Origin: Roseofilum casamattae BLCC-M143
Lineage (GTDB): Bacteria; Cyanobacteriota; Cyanobacteriia; Cyanobacteriales; Desertifilaceae
Reading direction: 5' to 3'
Length of the DNA: 64,000 nucleotides
Assembly: GCF_030068455.1 (NCBI RefSeq)
Contig: NZ_JAQOSQ010000013.1
Coordinates: forward strand, 89,338-153,337
The stretch's first letter is position 1; every line of letters starts with the position of its first letter. The translations under genes were made by a program, and so were the position numbers. The notes beneath the pieces are model-generated. The model had not been told where the DNA came from. It worked only from the letters and a program-made list of their open reading frames with translations, and made no database searches. Shown here in pieces: positions 56,104-64,000 of this stretch.

Positions 56104-57093
56104 TTAGAAATTCATCTCTGCAGCCTGAACTTTCTCGAACTGTTTCTTCTTCAGTACCAAGAAAATTTGAGTAGTCATAACCAGAACCAAAAAGGCAATT
56201 AAACCTTGAATGCGAGTTGCACTTTGCAGAACGATTTCCGTATCTGCTTGACCGAAGCCACCCACATTCGGATTATTGGTTAAAGCTTCAGCAGCCGCAA
56301 CCTCTTGCCCTTCCGAAACAATCACATCCAACCCAGCCGGAATGCTCTCTACCACAGCATCTCCTTCCGCTGGTTGAATGGTTACTTCATATCCGCCGTA
56401 TTCCAAAGGACTAATCGCGGAAACTGTGCCAGCAGCAGAAGCGGTATAAACATTATTATTGCTATTGTCTCCAGTCGGATAGACTTGACCGCGACCTCGG
56501 TTTCCGCCAACGTGTACGGCATACTTACCGTAGTTAATTGATTGGTCCGTATTCGGATCGGGAGAAAGGACGGGGAAGACAATTTCTTGATGCTCGTCAC
56601 CGGCTAAAGGACCGACAATAATTACATTATCTTGGTCTTCGGTATAGGTTTGGTAGTAAACGCCTTCCGTTTCTTCCTTCAGCTCTTCCGTCAGTCGATC
56701 CTCGGGAGCAATTTTAAAGCCTTCGGGGAGCATGATTACCGCACCCACATTCAGACCGCCTTTACTACCATCGCCCAACACTTGTTGTACGTCGGTATCG
56801 TAGGGAATTTTTACCACCGCTTTAAACACGGTGTCCGGGAGAACGGCTTGGGGAACTTCAACTTCAGTCGGTTTGGCGGCTAGATGGCAGTTGGCGCAAA
56901 CAATGCGTCCGGTTGCCTCGCGAGGGGTTAGGGGGGCAGTTTGTTGGGCCCAAAATGGGTAAGCTGCTGCGGACTGGGGATAGAGCACATCTCCCGTCGC
57001 GAACAAAACTAAGCTAGCGATCGCCACTAACGCTAACCGGGTCAACATTTGCCGACCCTTATGCCACATTGCTAAAACAGAACAGTATTTCAT
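56104..57093 (-). CDS. petA: Cytochrome f (apocytochrome, PetA)
   Basis: 329 residues. Signal peptide ending near [10 protein letters not shown] (the Tyr whose amino group ligates haem), haem motif CANCH, the lysine-rich small-domain region, and a C-terminal TM anchor ([20 protein letters not shown]). Electron transfer from the Rieske protein to plastocyanin or cytochrome c6. Starts at residues 9 or 16 are possible. Second gene of petC-petA. Confidence 0.97.
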   Translation of the reverse strand: MKYCSVLAMWHKGRQMLTRLALVAIASLVLFATGDVLYPQSAAAYPFWAQQTAPLTPREATGRIVCANCHLAAKPTEVEVPQAVLPDTVFKAVVKIPYDTDVQQVLGDGSKGGLNVGAVIMLPEGFKIAPEDRLTEELKEETEGVYYQTYTEDQDNVIIVGPLAGDEHQEIVFPVLSPDPNTDQSINYGKYAVHVGGNRGRGQVYPTGDNSNNNVYTASAAGTVSAISPLEYGGYEVTIQPAEGDAVVESIPAGLDVIVSEGQEVAAAEALTNNPNVGGFGQADTEIVLQSATRIQGLIAFLVLVMTTQIFLVLKKKQFEKVQAAEMNF

Positions 57094-57135
57094 TGGTTAC
57101 AAACAGGGTCTAGATTCTCTCTCTCAATTAATTGA

Positions 57136-57153
57136 CACGATCGCGCGATCGTG
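57136..57153. repeat. 18-bp GC-rich palindrome between petC and petA
   Basis: CACGATCGCGCGATCGTG is a perfect palindrome in the 78-bp petC-petA spacer. It may form a hairpin that adjusts the mRNA ratio of the two genes, or be two overlapping HIP1-like sites. Confidence 0.7.
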
Positions 57154-57171
57154 CATTACCCGCCATTGGGC

Positions 57172-57711
57172 TTAGGCCCACCAGGGGTCTTCGTTGGTGC
57201 GGAAGTCAGTTTCTTCCCAGTTGGTGAGGATGACTTTATCGTCGGTCACATCGGCATGAGCTAAGGCTAAAGACAGGGGCGCCGGTCCGCGAACCACTTT
57301 ACCTTCAGCATTGTACTGGGAGCCGTGGCAAGGACAGATAAACTTGTTCTCGCTGGCATTCCAGGGGACGACGCATCCTAAGTGGGTGCAGACGGCGTTC
57401 AGGCCGTAGTTGGCTAAGGTTTTGTCTTGTTGGACCACCAGATAAGTCGGATCGCCTTTGAGTCCTTGGACTAAGGAGCGATCGCCGGCGGGATGAGACT
57501 CTAAATACTCGCTGGCGCGCACGTCGTTACCGGCAGAATCTTTTGCCGTTACGCCGCCTCCAGCACCGCCACTCGATGGAGGAATCATATAATTAACAAC
57601 CGGATACAGAGCGCCCAAAGCTACTCCGGTTGCGGAACCAAAGGTTAATAGGTTCATAAATTGCCGTCGTCCCATGCTGGGAACATCGCTTGGTACGGAA
57701 GCTTCAGTCAT
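57172..57711 (-). CDS. petC: Cytochrome b6f Rieske iron-sulfur protein
   Basis: 179 residues: Tat-like N-terminus [20 protein letters not shown] (single membrane anchor), then the 2Fe-2S ligand boxes CTHLGC and CPCHGSQY. Typical length and order for cyanobacterial PetC. First gene of the petC-petA operon. Confidence 0.98.
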   Translation of the reverse strand: MTEASVPSDVPSMGRRQFMNLLTFGSATGVALGALYPVVNYMIPPSSGGAGGGVTAKDSAGNDVRASEYLESHPAGDRSLVQGLKGDPTYLVVQQDKTLANYGLNAVCTHLGCVVPWNASENKFICPCHGSQYNAEGKVVRGPAPLSLALAHADVTDDKVILTNWEETDFRTNEDPWWA

Positions 57712-57899
57712 TGGCTGTTTTCTTAATCAATTAACTTTATGTCGTGCTCGCAGAGGCGATCGCCTCAACTCAACGTTGACCGTATCATTTCGGCCAGCCC
57801 TCAGTTTACACTTTTCTATGAGAGTATTATTACATTTTTTTAACACCCCTTCCGAGGAAGAGAACAACAAATTTCCATCTCAACAATAGGAGAGAAGAA

Positions 57900-58217
57900 G
57901 TGACTGGAGAAGAATTACATCAATTGCTACTGGACAAATGGGGCTGTTCTTACGACGTGCAAGTGCGCAAGAGCCAAGGGAAGATCTTAGTCCAAATCAT
58001 GTGGAAGTATTTGCAGCAGGCTTCGTTTCCTTTATCTCCTGACGAATATATGGCTCATTTGAATACGATCGCCCTCTACATCAACGGTTGGGGTGCTACG
58101 GAACAGCTAACGTCATATATCGCACAAACTCAAGACCGGCCGCGATTGGGGAGAGCGCTGACTCTGATCGTGGATTTAGGCGATCGCAGCTCCGAATGGA
58201 TGGTTGACGATCGCTAG
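57900..58217 (+). CDS. DUF3067-like cyanobacterial/plastid protein
   Basis: 105 residues from a GTG with TAGGAGAG upstream. Sequence SYDVQVRKSQGKILVQIMWK, YLQQASFPLSPDEYMAHLNT, INGWGATEQL fits the DUF3067 family of oxygenic phototrophs. It is divergent from petC. In plants a homologue has been linked to Rieske/photosynthetic complex biogenesis, which would fit this neighbourhood; I recall this without being able to check it. Confidence 0.78.
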   Translation: MTGEELHQLLLDKWGCSYDVQVRKSQGKILVQIMWKYLQQASFPLSPDEYMAHLNTIALYINGWGATEQLTSYIAQTQDRPRLGRALTLIVDLGDRSSEWMVDDR

Positions 58218-58334
58218 CTACTTAAAGAACTTTTGTAAGGATGTGTGAACTTTTACGGATTAGTTGCTCTAATGGTCGCCGATCGCAATACAACTGGAAA
58301 TAGAGGCCCCTCCATGAGATCGACCTGAAGAACG

Positions 58335-58955
58335 ATGACTATCGCCACCCATTCCCCCAAACCGGAACAGCAAACTCGCACTCGCATCCTGGATGCGGCG
58401 CAACGGTTGTTTGCTCGTCAAGGCTACGATGGCACGACAACGCGAGATCTGGCTCAAGCTGCAGGGGTCGCTGAAGGTACCCTATTTCGGCACTTCAAAA
58501 ACAAGAAAGCGATCTTGCTCGATATTGCCACCCAAGGTTGGGTTGATATTCTCACCGACCTCTTGACGGAACTGAGCGAGATGGGTAGCTATCGCGATAT
58601 CACCCAAGTGATGTGGCGGCGGATGGTGAGTTTGCATCGCAATGGCGATCGCATGAGAGTCTGTTTTATGGAGGCTCAGTTTCATCCGGAGTTGCGCGAT
58701 CGGATTCAAGAGGACGTGATTGATAAAATGACTGATGTAGCCGAAGCGTTCTTTGAAACGGCCATGAAGCGCGGAGTATACCGGAAGATGAATCCGAAAA
58801 TTGTCGCTCAAGTCTTCCTCGGCATGTTTGTTATTTCTGGGTTTAGTCAAACCACGATTATCGAACCGGATGCTTCCCCGGAGTCCATGCGCGAAATGGC
58901 GGAAGGGATGGCGGATATTTTCCTCCACGGCGTTTTGGCTAAAGAGGGGAAATAG
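58335..58955 (+). CDS. TetR/AcrR-family transcriptional regulator
   Basis: 206 residues. N-terminal TetR helix-turn-helix: RILDAAQRLFARQGYDGTTT, RDLAQAAGVAEGTLFRHFKN. The ligand-binding C-terminal domain (MTDVAEAFFETAMKRGVYRK, VFLGMFVISGF) gives no hint of the inducer. No divergent target gene is adjacent. Confidence 0.93.
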   Translation: MTIATHSPKPEQQTRTRILDAAQRLFARQGYDGTTTRDLAQAAGVAEGTLFRHFKNKKAILLDIATQGWVDILTDLLTELSEMGSYRDITQVMWRRMVSLHRNGDRMRVCFMEAQFHPELRDRIQEDVIDKMTDVAEAFFETAMKRGVYRKMNPKIVAQVFLGMFVISGFSQTTIIEPDASPESMREMAEGMADIFLHGVLAKEGK

Positions 58956-59037
58956 AAAGCCGGAATTGGGAAAGGGGATCTTCCATGGAAATCCCCCTTT
59001 CGACTCGGTAGCAACAACCAAAATTGATAGAAAAAAG

Positions 59038-59200
59038 ATGGCTGTAACCTTTTCTGTATCTTGTTGTGAGCGTTTTCAGTTCCATGGTATTTTCTATCGT
59101 CTCAAGAATGGCTGTAACTGGGAAGACTTACCAAAAGACCTGCCTTCTTACTCAACGGTGTACTGGCATTTAATTTCCCAATTGGGGTCGTATTCTGAAG
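59038..59200 (+). pseudogene. IS5-family-like transposase remnant
   Basis: The plus-strand frame carries FQFHGIFYRLKNGCNWEDLP then KDLPSYSTVYWHL, the DUF4096 signature at the N-terminus of IS5-type transposases. Nothing of the catalytic part remains. It is the only feature I see in the 331-bp spacer between the TetR gene and lysA. Confidence 0.75.
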
Positions 59201-59286
59201 GGCGAGCATACGTTGACTACTATATCGGAAATAATCCAACCACTCACCCTTCAGTTGTCAATTACTCGATCGCAGGTGAAACTGTT

Positions 59287-60693
59287 TTAAGATTGCAGTT
59301 TCACGTTTTCCGGAAGCCGATCGCAACGCACCAAATCTGCATAAGTTTCGCGCTCGATAATAATCTGTGCTTTCCCATCTGCAACTAACACGGCAGCAGG
59401 TCGAGTCACTCGGTTATAGTTAGAAGCCATACTGTAGTTATAGGCTCCCGTGGCGGCGATCGCCAATACATCTCCATTTTTCAGGTCTGGAAGTTGAGCG
59501 CTTTGCAAGAGAATGTCTCCGGACTCGCAATGTTTCCCCGCAACCGTGACCGTTTCGCTACAAGGCTCCGACATGCGATCGGCGGCCACGGCGCGATATT
59601 CGGCTTGGTAGGTAATGGGACGGGCATTATCGGACATCCCGCCATCTACAGCGATGTAGGTGCGCATTCCCGGAATCGACTTCCGCGCGCCCACGGTATA
59701 AGCGGTCACGCAAGACGAGCCAACTAGAGAGCGTCCCGGTTCGCAGATTAAGCGAGGATACGCAATTTCCGCACGATCGCAGGCCGCCATCAGAGCGGTA
59801 CACACTTGCTCCACCCAAGCATCAATGGAAGGGGGATCGTCGGCTTCCGTATAGCAAATTCCCAAACCCCCGCCAACATTAATCGTCGAAGGCGATAACC
59901 CCATTTGCATGGCTTTCGTAAACCATTGCACCATCACTTCCGGCAAGTCGTGGTGGGGTTGCAGTTCAAAGATTTGCGAGCCAATATGAGCGTGAAATCC
60001 TTGGAAATTGAGGCTAGGATGTTGGGCTATTTCGGTTAAAACGCTGTCAATTTGATTGGGATCGAACCCAAATTTACTATCAATATGTCCGGTCTGAATA
60101 TATTCGTGAGTGTGGCATTCAATACCCGGAGTAATGCGAATCAGAATCGAAACCGGACTGGCCTGAGATTGGCTAATAGAAGTCAGGTTGTTCAGTTCCA
60201 CCCAGTTATCGACGACAATGGTACATCCCAAGTCTACCGCTTCTTGCAGCTCGGCTACCGATTTGTTATTCCCATGCAAATAAATCTGCTTGCCATCAAT
60301 ACCGGCTTGAGTTGCCGTGTATAGTTCGCCACCCGAAGCCACATCAATGCCCAAACCTTCCGCAGCGGCGATCGCGCAAACTGCCAAACAGTTCCAGGCT
60401 TTCGACGCATAGATAGCAATGGCTTCTCCCGGATAGTACCGTTTCAGTGCCTCCCGATACTGACGGCACGCGGTACGGAGACCGGATTCGTCCAGAATAT
60501 ACAAAGGAGAGCCATAGGTTTGCACTAGCTCGGAAACCGGAATATTGCCAACCGTGAGTTGGTCGCGATCGTTCACTTCTGCGGTTAAAGGGAACAAGTG
60601 TTGATTCGGAGCGCGGTTTGCGTCTGTATCTACTGAAGATGAGAGATAATCAATGCCACGGCTTTGGGCGCTGCGAACGGGAGTGGATACCAT
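59287..60693 (-). CDS. lysA: Diaminopimelate decarboxylase
   Basis: 468 residues. The PLP lysine is in IAIYASKAWNCLAVC; other LysA motifs are GLGIDVASGGELYTATQAGI, HAHIGSQIF, STINVGGGLGICY, ICEPGRSLVGSSCVTAYTVG and CESGD. Last step of lysine synthesis. The first 35 residues are poorly conserved, so a later start is possible. Confidence 0.96.
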   Translation of the reverse strand: MVSTPVRSAQSRGIDYLSSSVDTDANRAPNQHLFPLTAEVNDRDQLTVGNIPVSELVQTYGSPLYILDESGLRTACRQYREALKRYYPGEAIAIYASKAWNCLAVCAIAAAEGLGIDVASGGELYTATQAGIDGKQIYLHGNNKSVAELQEAVDLGCTIVVDNWVELNNLTSISQSQASPVSILIRITPGIECHTHEYIQTGHIDSKFGFDPNQIDSVLTEIAQHPSLNFQGFHAHIGSQIFELQPHHDLPEVMVQWFTKAMQMGLSPSTINVGGGLGICYTEADDPPSIDAWVEQVCTALMAACDRAEIAYPRLICEPGRSLVGSSCVTAYTVGARKSIPGMRTYIAVDGGMSDNARPITYQAEYRAVAADRMSEPCSETVTVAGKHCESGDILLQSAQLPDLKNGDVLAIAATGAYNYSMASNYNRVTRPAAVLVADGKAQIIIERETYADLVRCDRLPENVKLQS

Positions 60694-60775
60694 ATCGTAT
60701 TTCTTTCTACTAAGTTCTTTCTTCCATTGTCTATCGTCACCTGCAAATTACCAATAGCTTCGAGATCGATTATTT

Positions 60776-61336
60776 ATGAATTGGAATACTTCTCTATCAT
60801 CTCATCTCCATGCGATCGCGCCCAAACACCTAGATCGAGTTTTAGCCCTCGATGCGCTCTGTTTGGGTGGAATCTGGAGCCAAGATGCCTACGAACGAGA
60901 GCTAGATAGCCCCAATAGCGACTTATTGGGCATTACCTTATGGCCTACTCTCGTCGGTTTTGGTTGCTCCTGGGCCATTGTAGACGAAGCCCATATTACC
61001 CTGCTCGCCATCCATCTCCAATATCAAGGATTGGGATTGGGGCAGTTTCTCTTATGTAGCTTATTACGAGCAGCCCGCGATCGCAATTTAGAGCGAGCCA
61101 CCTTAGAAGTCAAAGACTCCAATAAACGAGCGATTTCTCTCTACGAAAAACTCGGATTTACCGTAGCCGGACGACGACCGAAATACTATCAAGAAACGGG
61201 AGAAGATGCCGTTATTTTATGGCTTGATAACTTACAGTCTTCGGAAGTTTGCGATCGCCTAACCATCGCACAACGAGAAGCCGAAGTAAAATTCCAAAAA
61301 TCTTATGAAAACATTGGGCGATCGCCCAATGTTTGA
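60776..61336 (+). CDS. rimI: Ribosomal protein S18-alanine N-acetyltransferase RimI-like
   Basis: 186 residues of the GNAT fold: LDALCLGGIWSQDAYERELD, ITLLAIHLQYQGLGLGQFLL, LEVKDSNKRAISLYEKLGFT, VAGRRPKYYQETGEDAVIL. The Q-x-x-G-L/G-Q/L-x-x CoA loop and the Y-x-K-L-G-F motif are those of RimI. Divergent from lysA. Confidence 0.93.
   Translation: MNWNTSLSSHLHAIAPKHLDRVLALDALCLGGIWSQDAYERELDSPNSDLLGITLWPTLVGFGCSWAIVDEAHITLLAIHLQYQGLGLGQFLLCSLLRAARDRNLERATLEVKDSNKRAISLYEKLGFTVAGRRPKYYQETGEDAVILWLDNLQSSEVCDRLTIAQREAEVKFQKSYENIGRSPNV
61309..61334 (+). terminator. HIP1-centred perfect palindrome at the end of rimI
   Basis: AAACATTGGGCGA and its exact complement form a 26-nt palindrome centred on GCGATCGC that includes the last rimI codons. 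It could act as a terminator-like hairpin, but without a U-run. Confidence 0.5.
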
Positions 61337-61388
61337 CTAAAACATCAATCCAGCTTATCTTAGAGTCTATAAGCTGCTATCTCTAGTA

Positions 61389-61887
61389 ATGACCGATAAC
61401 GAAAACCGTGCCGACTACGACTCTCCTTGGAAAGAAGCCATCTCGTTTTATTTCCAACCCTTTCTCGCCTTTTTCTTTCCCAAAGTCCAGGATGCCATTG
61501 ACTGGGAGCGAGGTTATGAATTTCTCGACCAAGAATTCCAGAAAATCGTCCGCGAAGCACAAACCGGACGGCAAACCAGCGATCGCCTGGTCAAAGTTTG
61601 GCTCAAAAACGGACAATCCACCTGGATTCTAATTCACATCGAAGTCCAAAGCCAACGAGAATCCGAATTTGCCGAGCGCATGTACCTGTACAATTGCCTC
61701 ATCTACATCCGCTATCGGCAGAAAGTTCTCAGCTTAGCCGTCTTAGCTGACGAACAAAAATCCTGGCGACCCAGAGCTTTCCACTATAATATGCTTGGCG
61801 CTCGAGTATTCCTGAAATTTCCGACAGCGAAGCTATTGGACTACACGGCGGCAACTCTCGCTGAAAGTACCAACCCCTTTGCGGTTA
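61389..61887 (+). pseudogene. Rpn-family (PD-(D/E)XK) protein, 5' part, interrupted
   Basis: About 166 codons of an Rpn/transposase-like PD-(D/E)XK nuclease: SPWKEAISFYFQPFLAFFFP, YEFLDQEFQKIVREAQTGRQ, VKVWLKNGQSTWILIHIEVQ (D/E-x-K-like catalytic strand), ERMYLYNCLIYIRYRQ, ending NPFAVIV. Full-length members are about 300 residues. The frame reads into a MITE and stops at 61916. The continuation lies at 63497-63614. Confidence 0.88.
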
Positions 61888-62034
61888 TAGTTGATTGCAA
61901 TAACAGTGAGGCATAAAATGGCAAAGCCAATGAGAGCTGAGCGAAGTCGAAGCTCGGACAGCGCAACCAATCCGGACTTCGACTCCGCTCAGTCCTCACG
62001 CGCTAGCTTGTCTCACTGTTAATCGGATTGACTA
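61888..62034. mobile_element. 147-bp MITE-like element, copy 2 (in Rpn gene)
   Basis: Termini TAGTTGATTGCAATAACAGT and the inverted AATCGGATTGACTA; TA duplicated on both sides (61886-61887, 62035-62036). Internal arms GAGAGCTGAGCGAAGTCGAA and TTCGACTCCGCTCAGTCCTC. Same length as copy 1 at 40157-40303, opposite orientation. Confidence 0.88.
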
Positions 62035-62037
62035 TAT

Positions 62038-63492
62038 CCCTCTTCTATCACTCTCCGATTTCAATGAATAGGAAAACCGCTAATTATCCGGAAGGATAAA
62101 ACGATTGAAATTGATTGACGTGACTTATCAATTTATTCAATCCTCGTAATATATGAGAATTTGGAAAAATACTTAACCAAGGAATAATTGAGGATAACAG
62201 AAGAGTCGGTTGAATCAATAAACGAAAATTATTTAAGACATTTTTCCAGCCACCAGAGTGGTTCCATTGTTGATGTGATGAACAATCCACTTCAGCTTGA
62301 CAACATTCTTTCTGCTCAGATTTTGGATATTTCAACTTCAAAAAAGGTTGGCTATTCAAGCTAATCATTAGATAACTACTTAGGATCATTTCCCACCATT
62401 TTTCAATCTTATCAAATTGGGTTAACCGATAATCAGTCCAACCTAACTCCTGCTTGCATTGTCTAAATCCGTATTCGACCCATGTCCTCAGTCCATACAG
62501 ATTCCCAAGAGTCTTTTTCATCTGATTTCTGGTTTCTTGAAGATTGGTCATCACCCAAGAAGTTGAATTCTCTGGTAACCTTTTGGTATCCGTCGTCATT
62601 TGCCAATAAGTTCGCTTTCTCCGCCGACCAAAAATAATTTCTCTAATCCACCTCTCTTCTGATTTTTCGTCACTAAATACTCGTTCAAATTTATACCATT
62701 TATTCGCTCTAACCCTTTCGCTACTTGGCATCCACACTCCGTGATTTTTCCGAATCGACACAATATACCATAAGTTTTTCTCCTCTAATACTTGGATAAA
62801 ATCACCGGCTTCACCATACAGACTATCTGCCAATACTAATTCAATCTTAAAACCATAATCTATTAGTTCTTTGATTATCTCTATAGCGATTTCAATCTTA
62901 GTTTTTTCCACATCCCCTTTCTTTAATCTCCCTTTTGGCTTAAATACTTTGCACAGTAGGGGAAAGGTGATATTTTCATAGACTCCATAAGCATTTACCG
63001 ATACTATACCTCGATCGACTTTTCCCACACTTCCCAAGTATTGCCTTGCTACATAATCCGTTTTTTTGCCTTTTTTTCTATCTCCGGTTTCATCAATAAT
63101 TACCGCGATCTTCTCTCCTTGTAGAGCTTCGAGAGTTTTTCTTATTCTTCGGCCCCTCAACTCTTCTACTGACCAAGGTGAATTCGCGATAAAATGGTGT
63201 AATGATTGAGGACAATTTATCCCAACTGCCTTAGCGATTTCGGGAAATGATTTTCTCTTTATTGGAGAAATAATTCCTATATGTAAATATTTAAAATATT
63301 CATAACTTCTCACTTCACAGAACATGTCTTTATAACTTTCACAATACTCATCCACCACCGAAATCGTTGTTTGAGGCGATCGCGGTAAATGTTTTAAGAT
63401 TTGTAACTCTACATCCATTACTCTGTCTGATTTTCAGCCCTTGACACTCTCATTTCATTATATCCTAATTTTCGGAGAGTGACAGAAGAGGG
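62038..63492 (-). mobile_element. Complete IS701-family insertion sequence (1455 bp)
   Basis: Terminal inverted repeats CCCTCTTCTATCACTCTCCG and CCCTCTTCTGTCACTCTCCG (one mismatch in 20), flanked by ATAT on both sides (62034-62037, 63493-63496), a 4-bp target duplication. It carries one transposase gene and is inserted at the edge of the MITE. Confidence 0.9.
62084..63418 (-). CDS. IS701-family DDE transposase
   Basis: 444 residues, full length. The first aspartate lies in IAVIIDETGDRKKGKKTDYV, the second in ELVLADSLYGEAGDF, the glutamate in TWVEYGFRQCKQELGWTD. The start MDVELQILKHLPRSP is just inside the right terminal repeat. The gene is uninterrupted, so the element may be active. Confidence 0.92.
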   Translation of the reverse strand: MDVELQILKHLPRSPQTTISVVDEYCESYKDMFCEVRSYEYFKYLHIGIISPIKRKSFPEIAKAVGINCPQSLHHFIANSPWSVEELRGRRIRKTLEALQGEKIAVIIDETGDRKKGKKTDYVARQYLGSVGKVDRGIVSVNAYGVYENITFPLLCKVFKPKGRLKKGDVEKTKIEIAIEIIKELIDYGFKIELVLADSLYGEAGDFIQVLEEKNLWYIVSIRKNHGVWMPSSERVRANKWYKFERVFSDEKSEERWIREIIFGRRRKRTYWQMTTDTKRLPENSTSWVMTNLQETRNQMKKTLGNLYGLRTWVEYGFRQCKQELGWTDYRLTQFDKIEKWWEMILSSYLMISLNSQPFLKLKYPKSEQKECCQAEVDCSSHQQWNHSGGWKNVLNNFRLLIQPTLLLSSIIPWLSIFPNSHILRGLNKLISHVNQFQSFYPSG

Positions 63493-63496
63493 ATAT

Positions 63497-63614
63497 CGTT
63501 GCCGCACACCAACAAACTCAGAAAACTCGCCAAGACTTCGATAGTCGCTACCGCGAGAAACTGAGAATTGCCAAAACTCTCTACCAGCGAGGATATACAA
63601 GACGAGATATCCTA
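63497..63614 (+). pseudogene. Rpn-family protein, 3' part, again interrupted
   Basis: In frame after the IS701 target duplication: VAAHQQTQKTRQDFDSRYRE, KLRIAKTLYQRGYTRRDIL. This is the typical Rpn-family stretch that follows NPFAVIV. It is cut after the codon for Leu by the IS630-type element at 63615. Confidence 0.85.
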
Positions 63615-64000
63615 GTGGTCTGTCAATGCTTTATTAACGGATATAAATGCTTTAACTTAATCCGAGCTTCTTCAGTGGTAAATTGCCAATCCATGACTGA
63701 GCCAGTTTGATTTCTCTGTTTCTCCCAAGCCGCTATTTCCTTCTTCAATATATCTTTTTTGGCAATACGTCGATTCAGACATTGTCGGTTTAAAACACTT
63801 AATTCAATTTCTGCCATATTTAACCAACTGCCATGTTTTGGAGTATAGTGAAATTCTAATTTGCTCAGAATACGTTGAGCTTCATCCGGTTCAAAAGCCT
63901 TATATAATGAGGCTTTCACATGGGTATTCAAGTTATCCTGTACCAGAATTATTTTTTCAGCACCAGGAAAACATTCGTCAACGAGATACTTCATTTGTTG
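63615..64000 (-). mobile_element. IS630-family element (partial, runs off window)
   Basis: Begins directly after a TA dinucleotide (63613-63614) inside the Rpn frame, as expected for IS630 target choice. The outer end reads GTGGTCTGTCAATGC. Only the end with the transposase C-terminus is in the window. Confidence 0.85.
63623..64000 (-). CDS. IS630-family transposase, C-terminal part
   Basis: At least 125 codons; the start lies beyond the window. DDE motifs IILVQDNLNTHVKASLYKAF (second D) and LEFHYTPKHGSWLNMAEIEL (catalytic E), then RNQTGSVMDWQFTTEEARIK and LKHLYPL, the usual IS630 ending. Confidence 0.93.
   Translation of the reverse strand, partial: QQMKYLVDECFPGAEKIILVQDNLNTHVKASLYKAFEPDEAQRILSKLEFHYTPKHGSWLNMAEIELSVLNRQCLNRRIAKKDILKKEIAAWEKQRNQTGSVMDWQFTTEEARIKLKHLYPLIKH

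Noticed and set aside
58482-59021. Minus-strand frame of 179 codons opposite the TetR gene
   Set aside because: Antisense shadow; the plus strand encodes a clear TetR protein.

Overview
The window comes from a phycoerythrin-containing cyanobacterium. The evidence is dense GCGATCGC (HIP1) octamers, phycoerythrin genes cpeB/cpeA with lyase genes cpeY/cpeZ, petC-petA of the cytochrome b6f complex, CoaR/CoaT cobalt resistance of the Synechocystis type, and a TonB-dependent receptor with the AMIN domain typical of cyanobacteria. Many insertion sequences, small palindromic repeats and Uma2/Rpn/HicAB genes suggest a filamentous, repeat-rich genome. I do not assign a genus.

Region 1 (1-15.0 kb) is the most interesting part. 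It is one end of what looks like a siderophore locus. The minus strand carries salicylate synthase, a degenerate AcpS-like protein, a KAS III-carrier protein fusion, an NRPS (docking-Cy-A-PCP) whose adenylation domain reads as cysteine-specific, and the start of a type I PKS cut by the window edge. Next to them are a methyltransferase and a PchR-like AraC regulator. The plus strand carries a carrier protein, an AcpS-type PPTase, a benzoate/salicylate-type acyl ligase and a TonB-dependent receptor. Together they predict a salicylate-capped hydroxyphenyl-thiazoline siderophore extended by a PKS, with dedicated uptake. This chemistry is well known from yersiniabactin and pyochelin, but I know of no described cyanobacterial example.

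Region 2 (15-22 kb): cobalt-exporting ATPase CoaT and its regulator CoaR, divergent around a readable MerR-type operator; a MORN-repeat secreted protein; and a TonB protein with unusual tandem repeats. An 850-bp gene-poor stretch with IS scars follows.

Region 3 (22-44 kb): TPR protein; pstS plus an aquaporin behind a Pho box; an unknown gene with lemA and an M48 protease; smpB; YciI; a B12-binding radical SAM enzyme; a TIGR03032-like protein; a 1255-residue RTX adhesin; pcrA; gatB; cobN.

Region 4 (44-61 kb): hybrid histidine kinase overlapping nanE, then terD; Uma2; a frameshifted pentapeptide gene; EVE protein; hicBA; the cpeY/cpeBA/cpeZ locus; a peptidoglycan-binding protein; a decayed second hicBA; petC-petA; DUF3067-like; TetR; an IS5-like remnant; lysA; rimI.

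Region 5 (61.3-64 kb): an Rpn-family gene split in turn by a 147-bp MITE, an IS701-family element and an IS630-family element. Target duplications allow the ancestral reading frame to be rebuilt.
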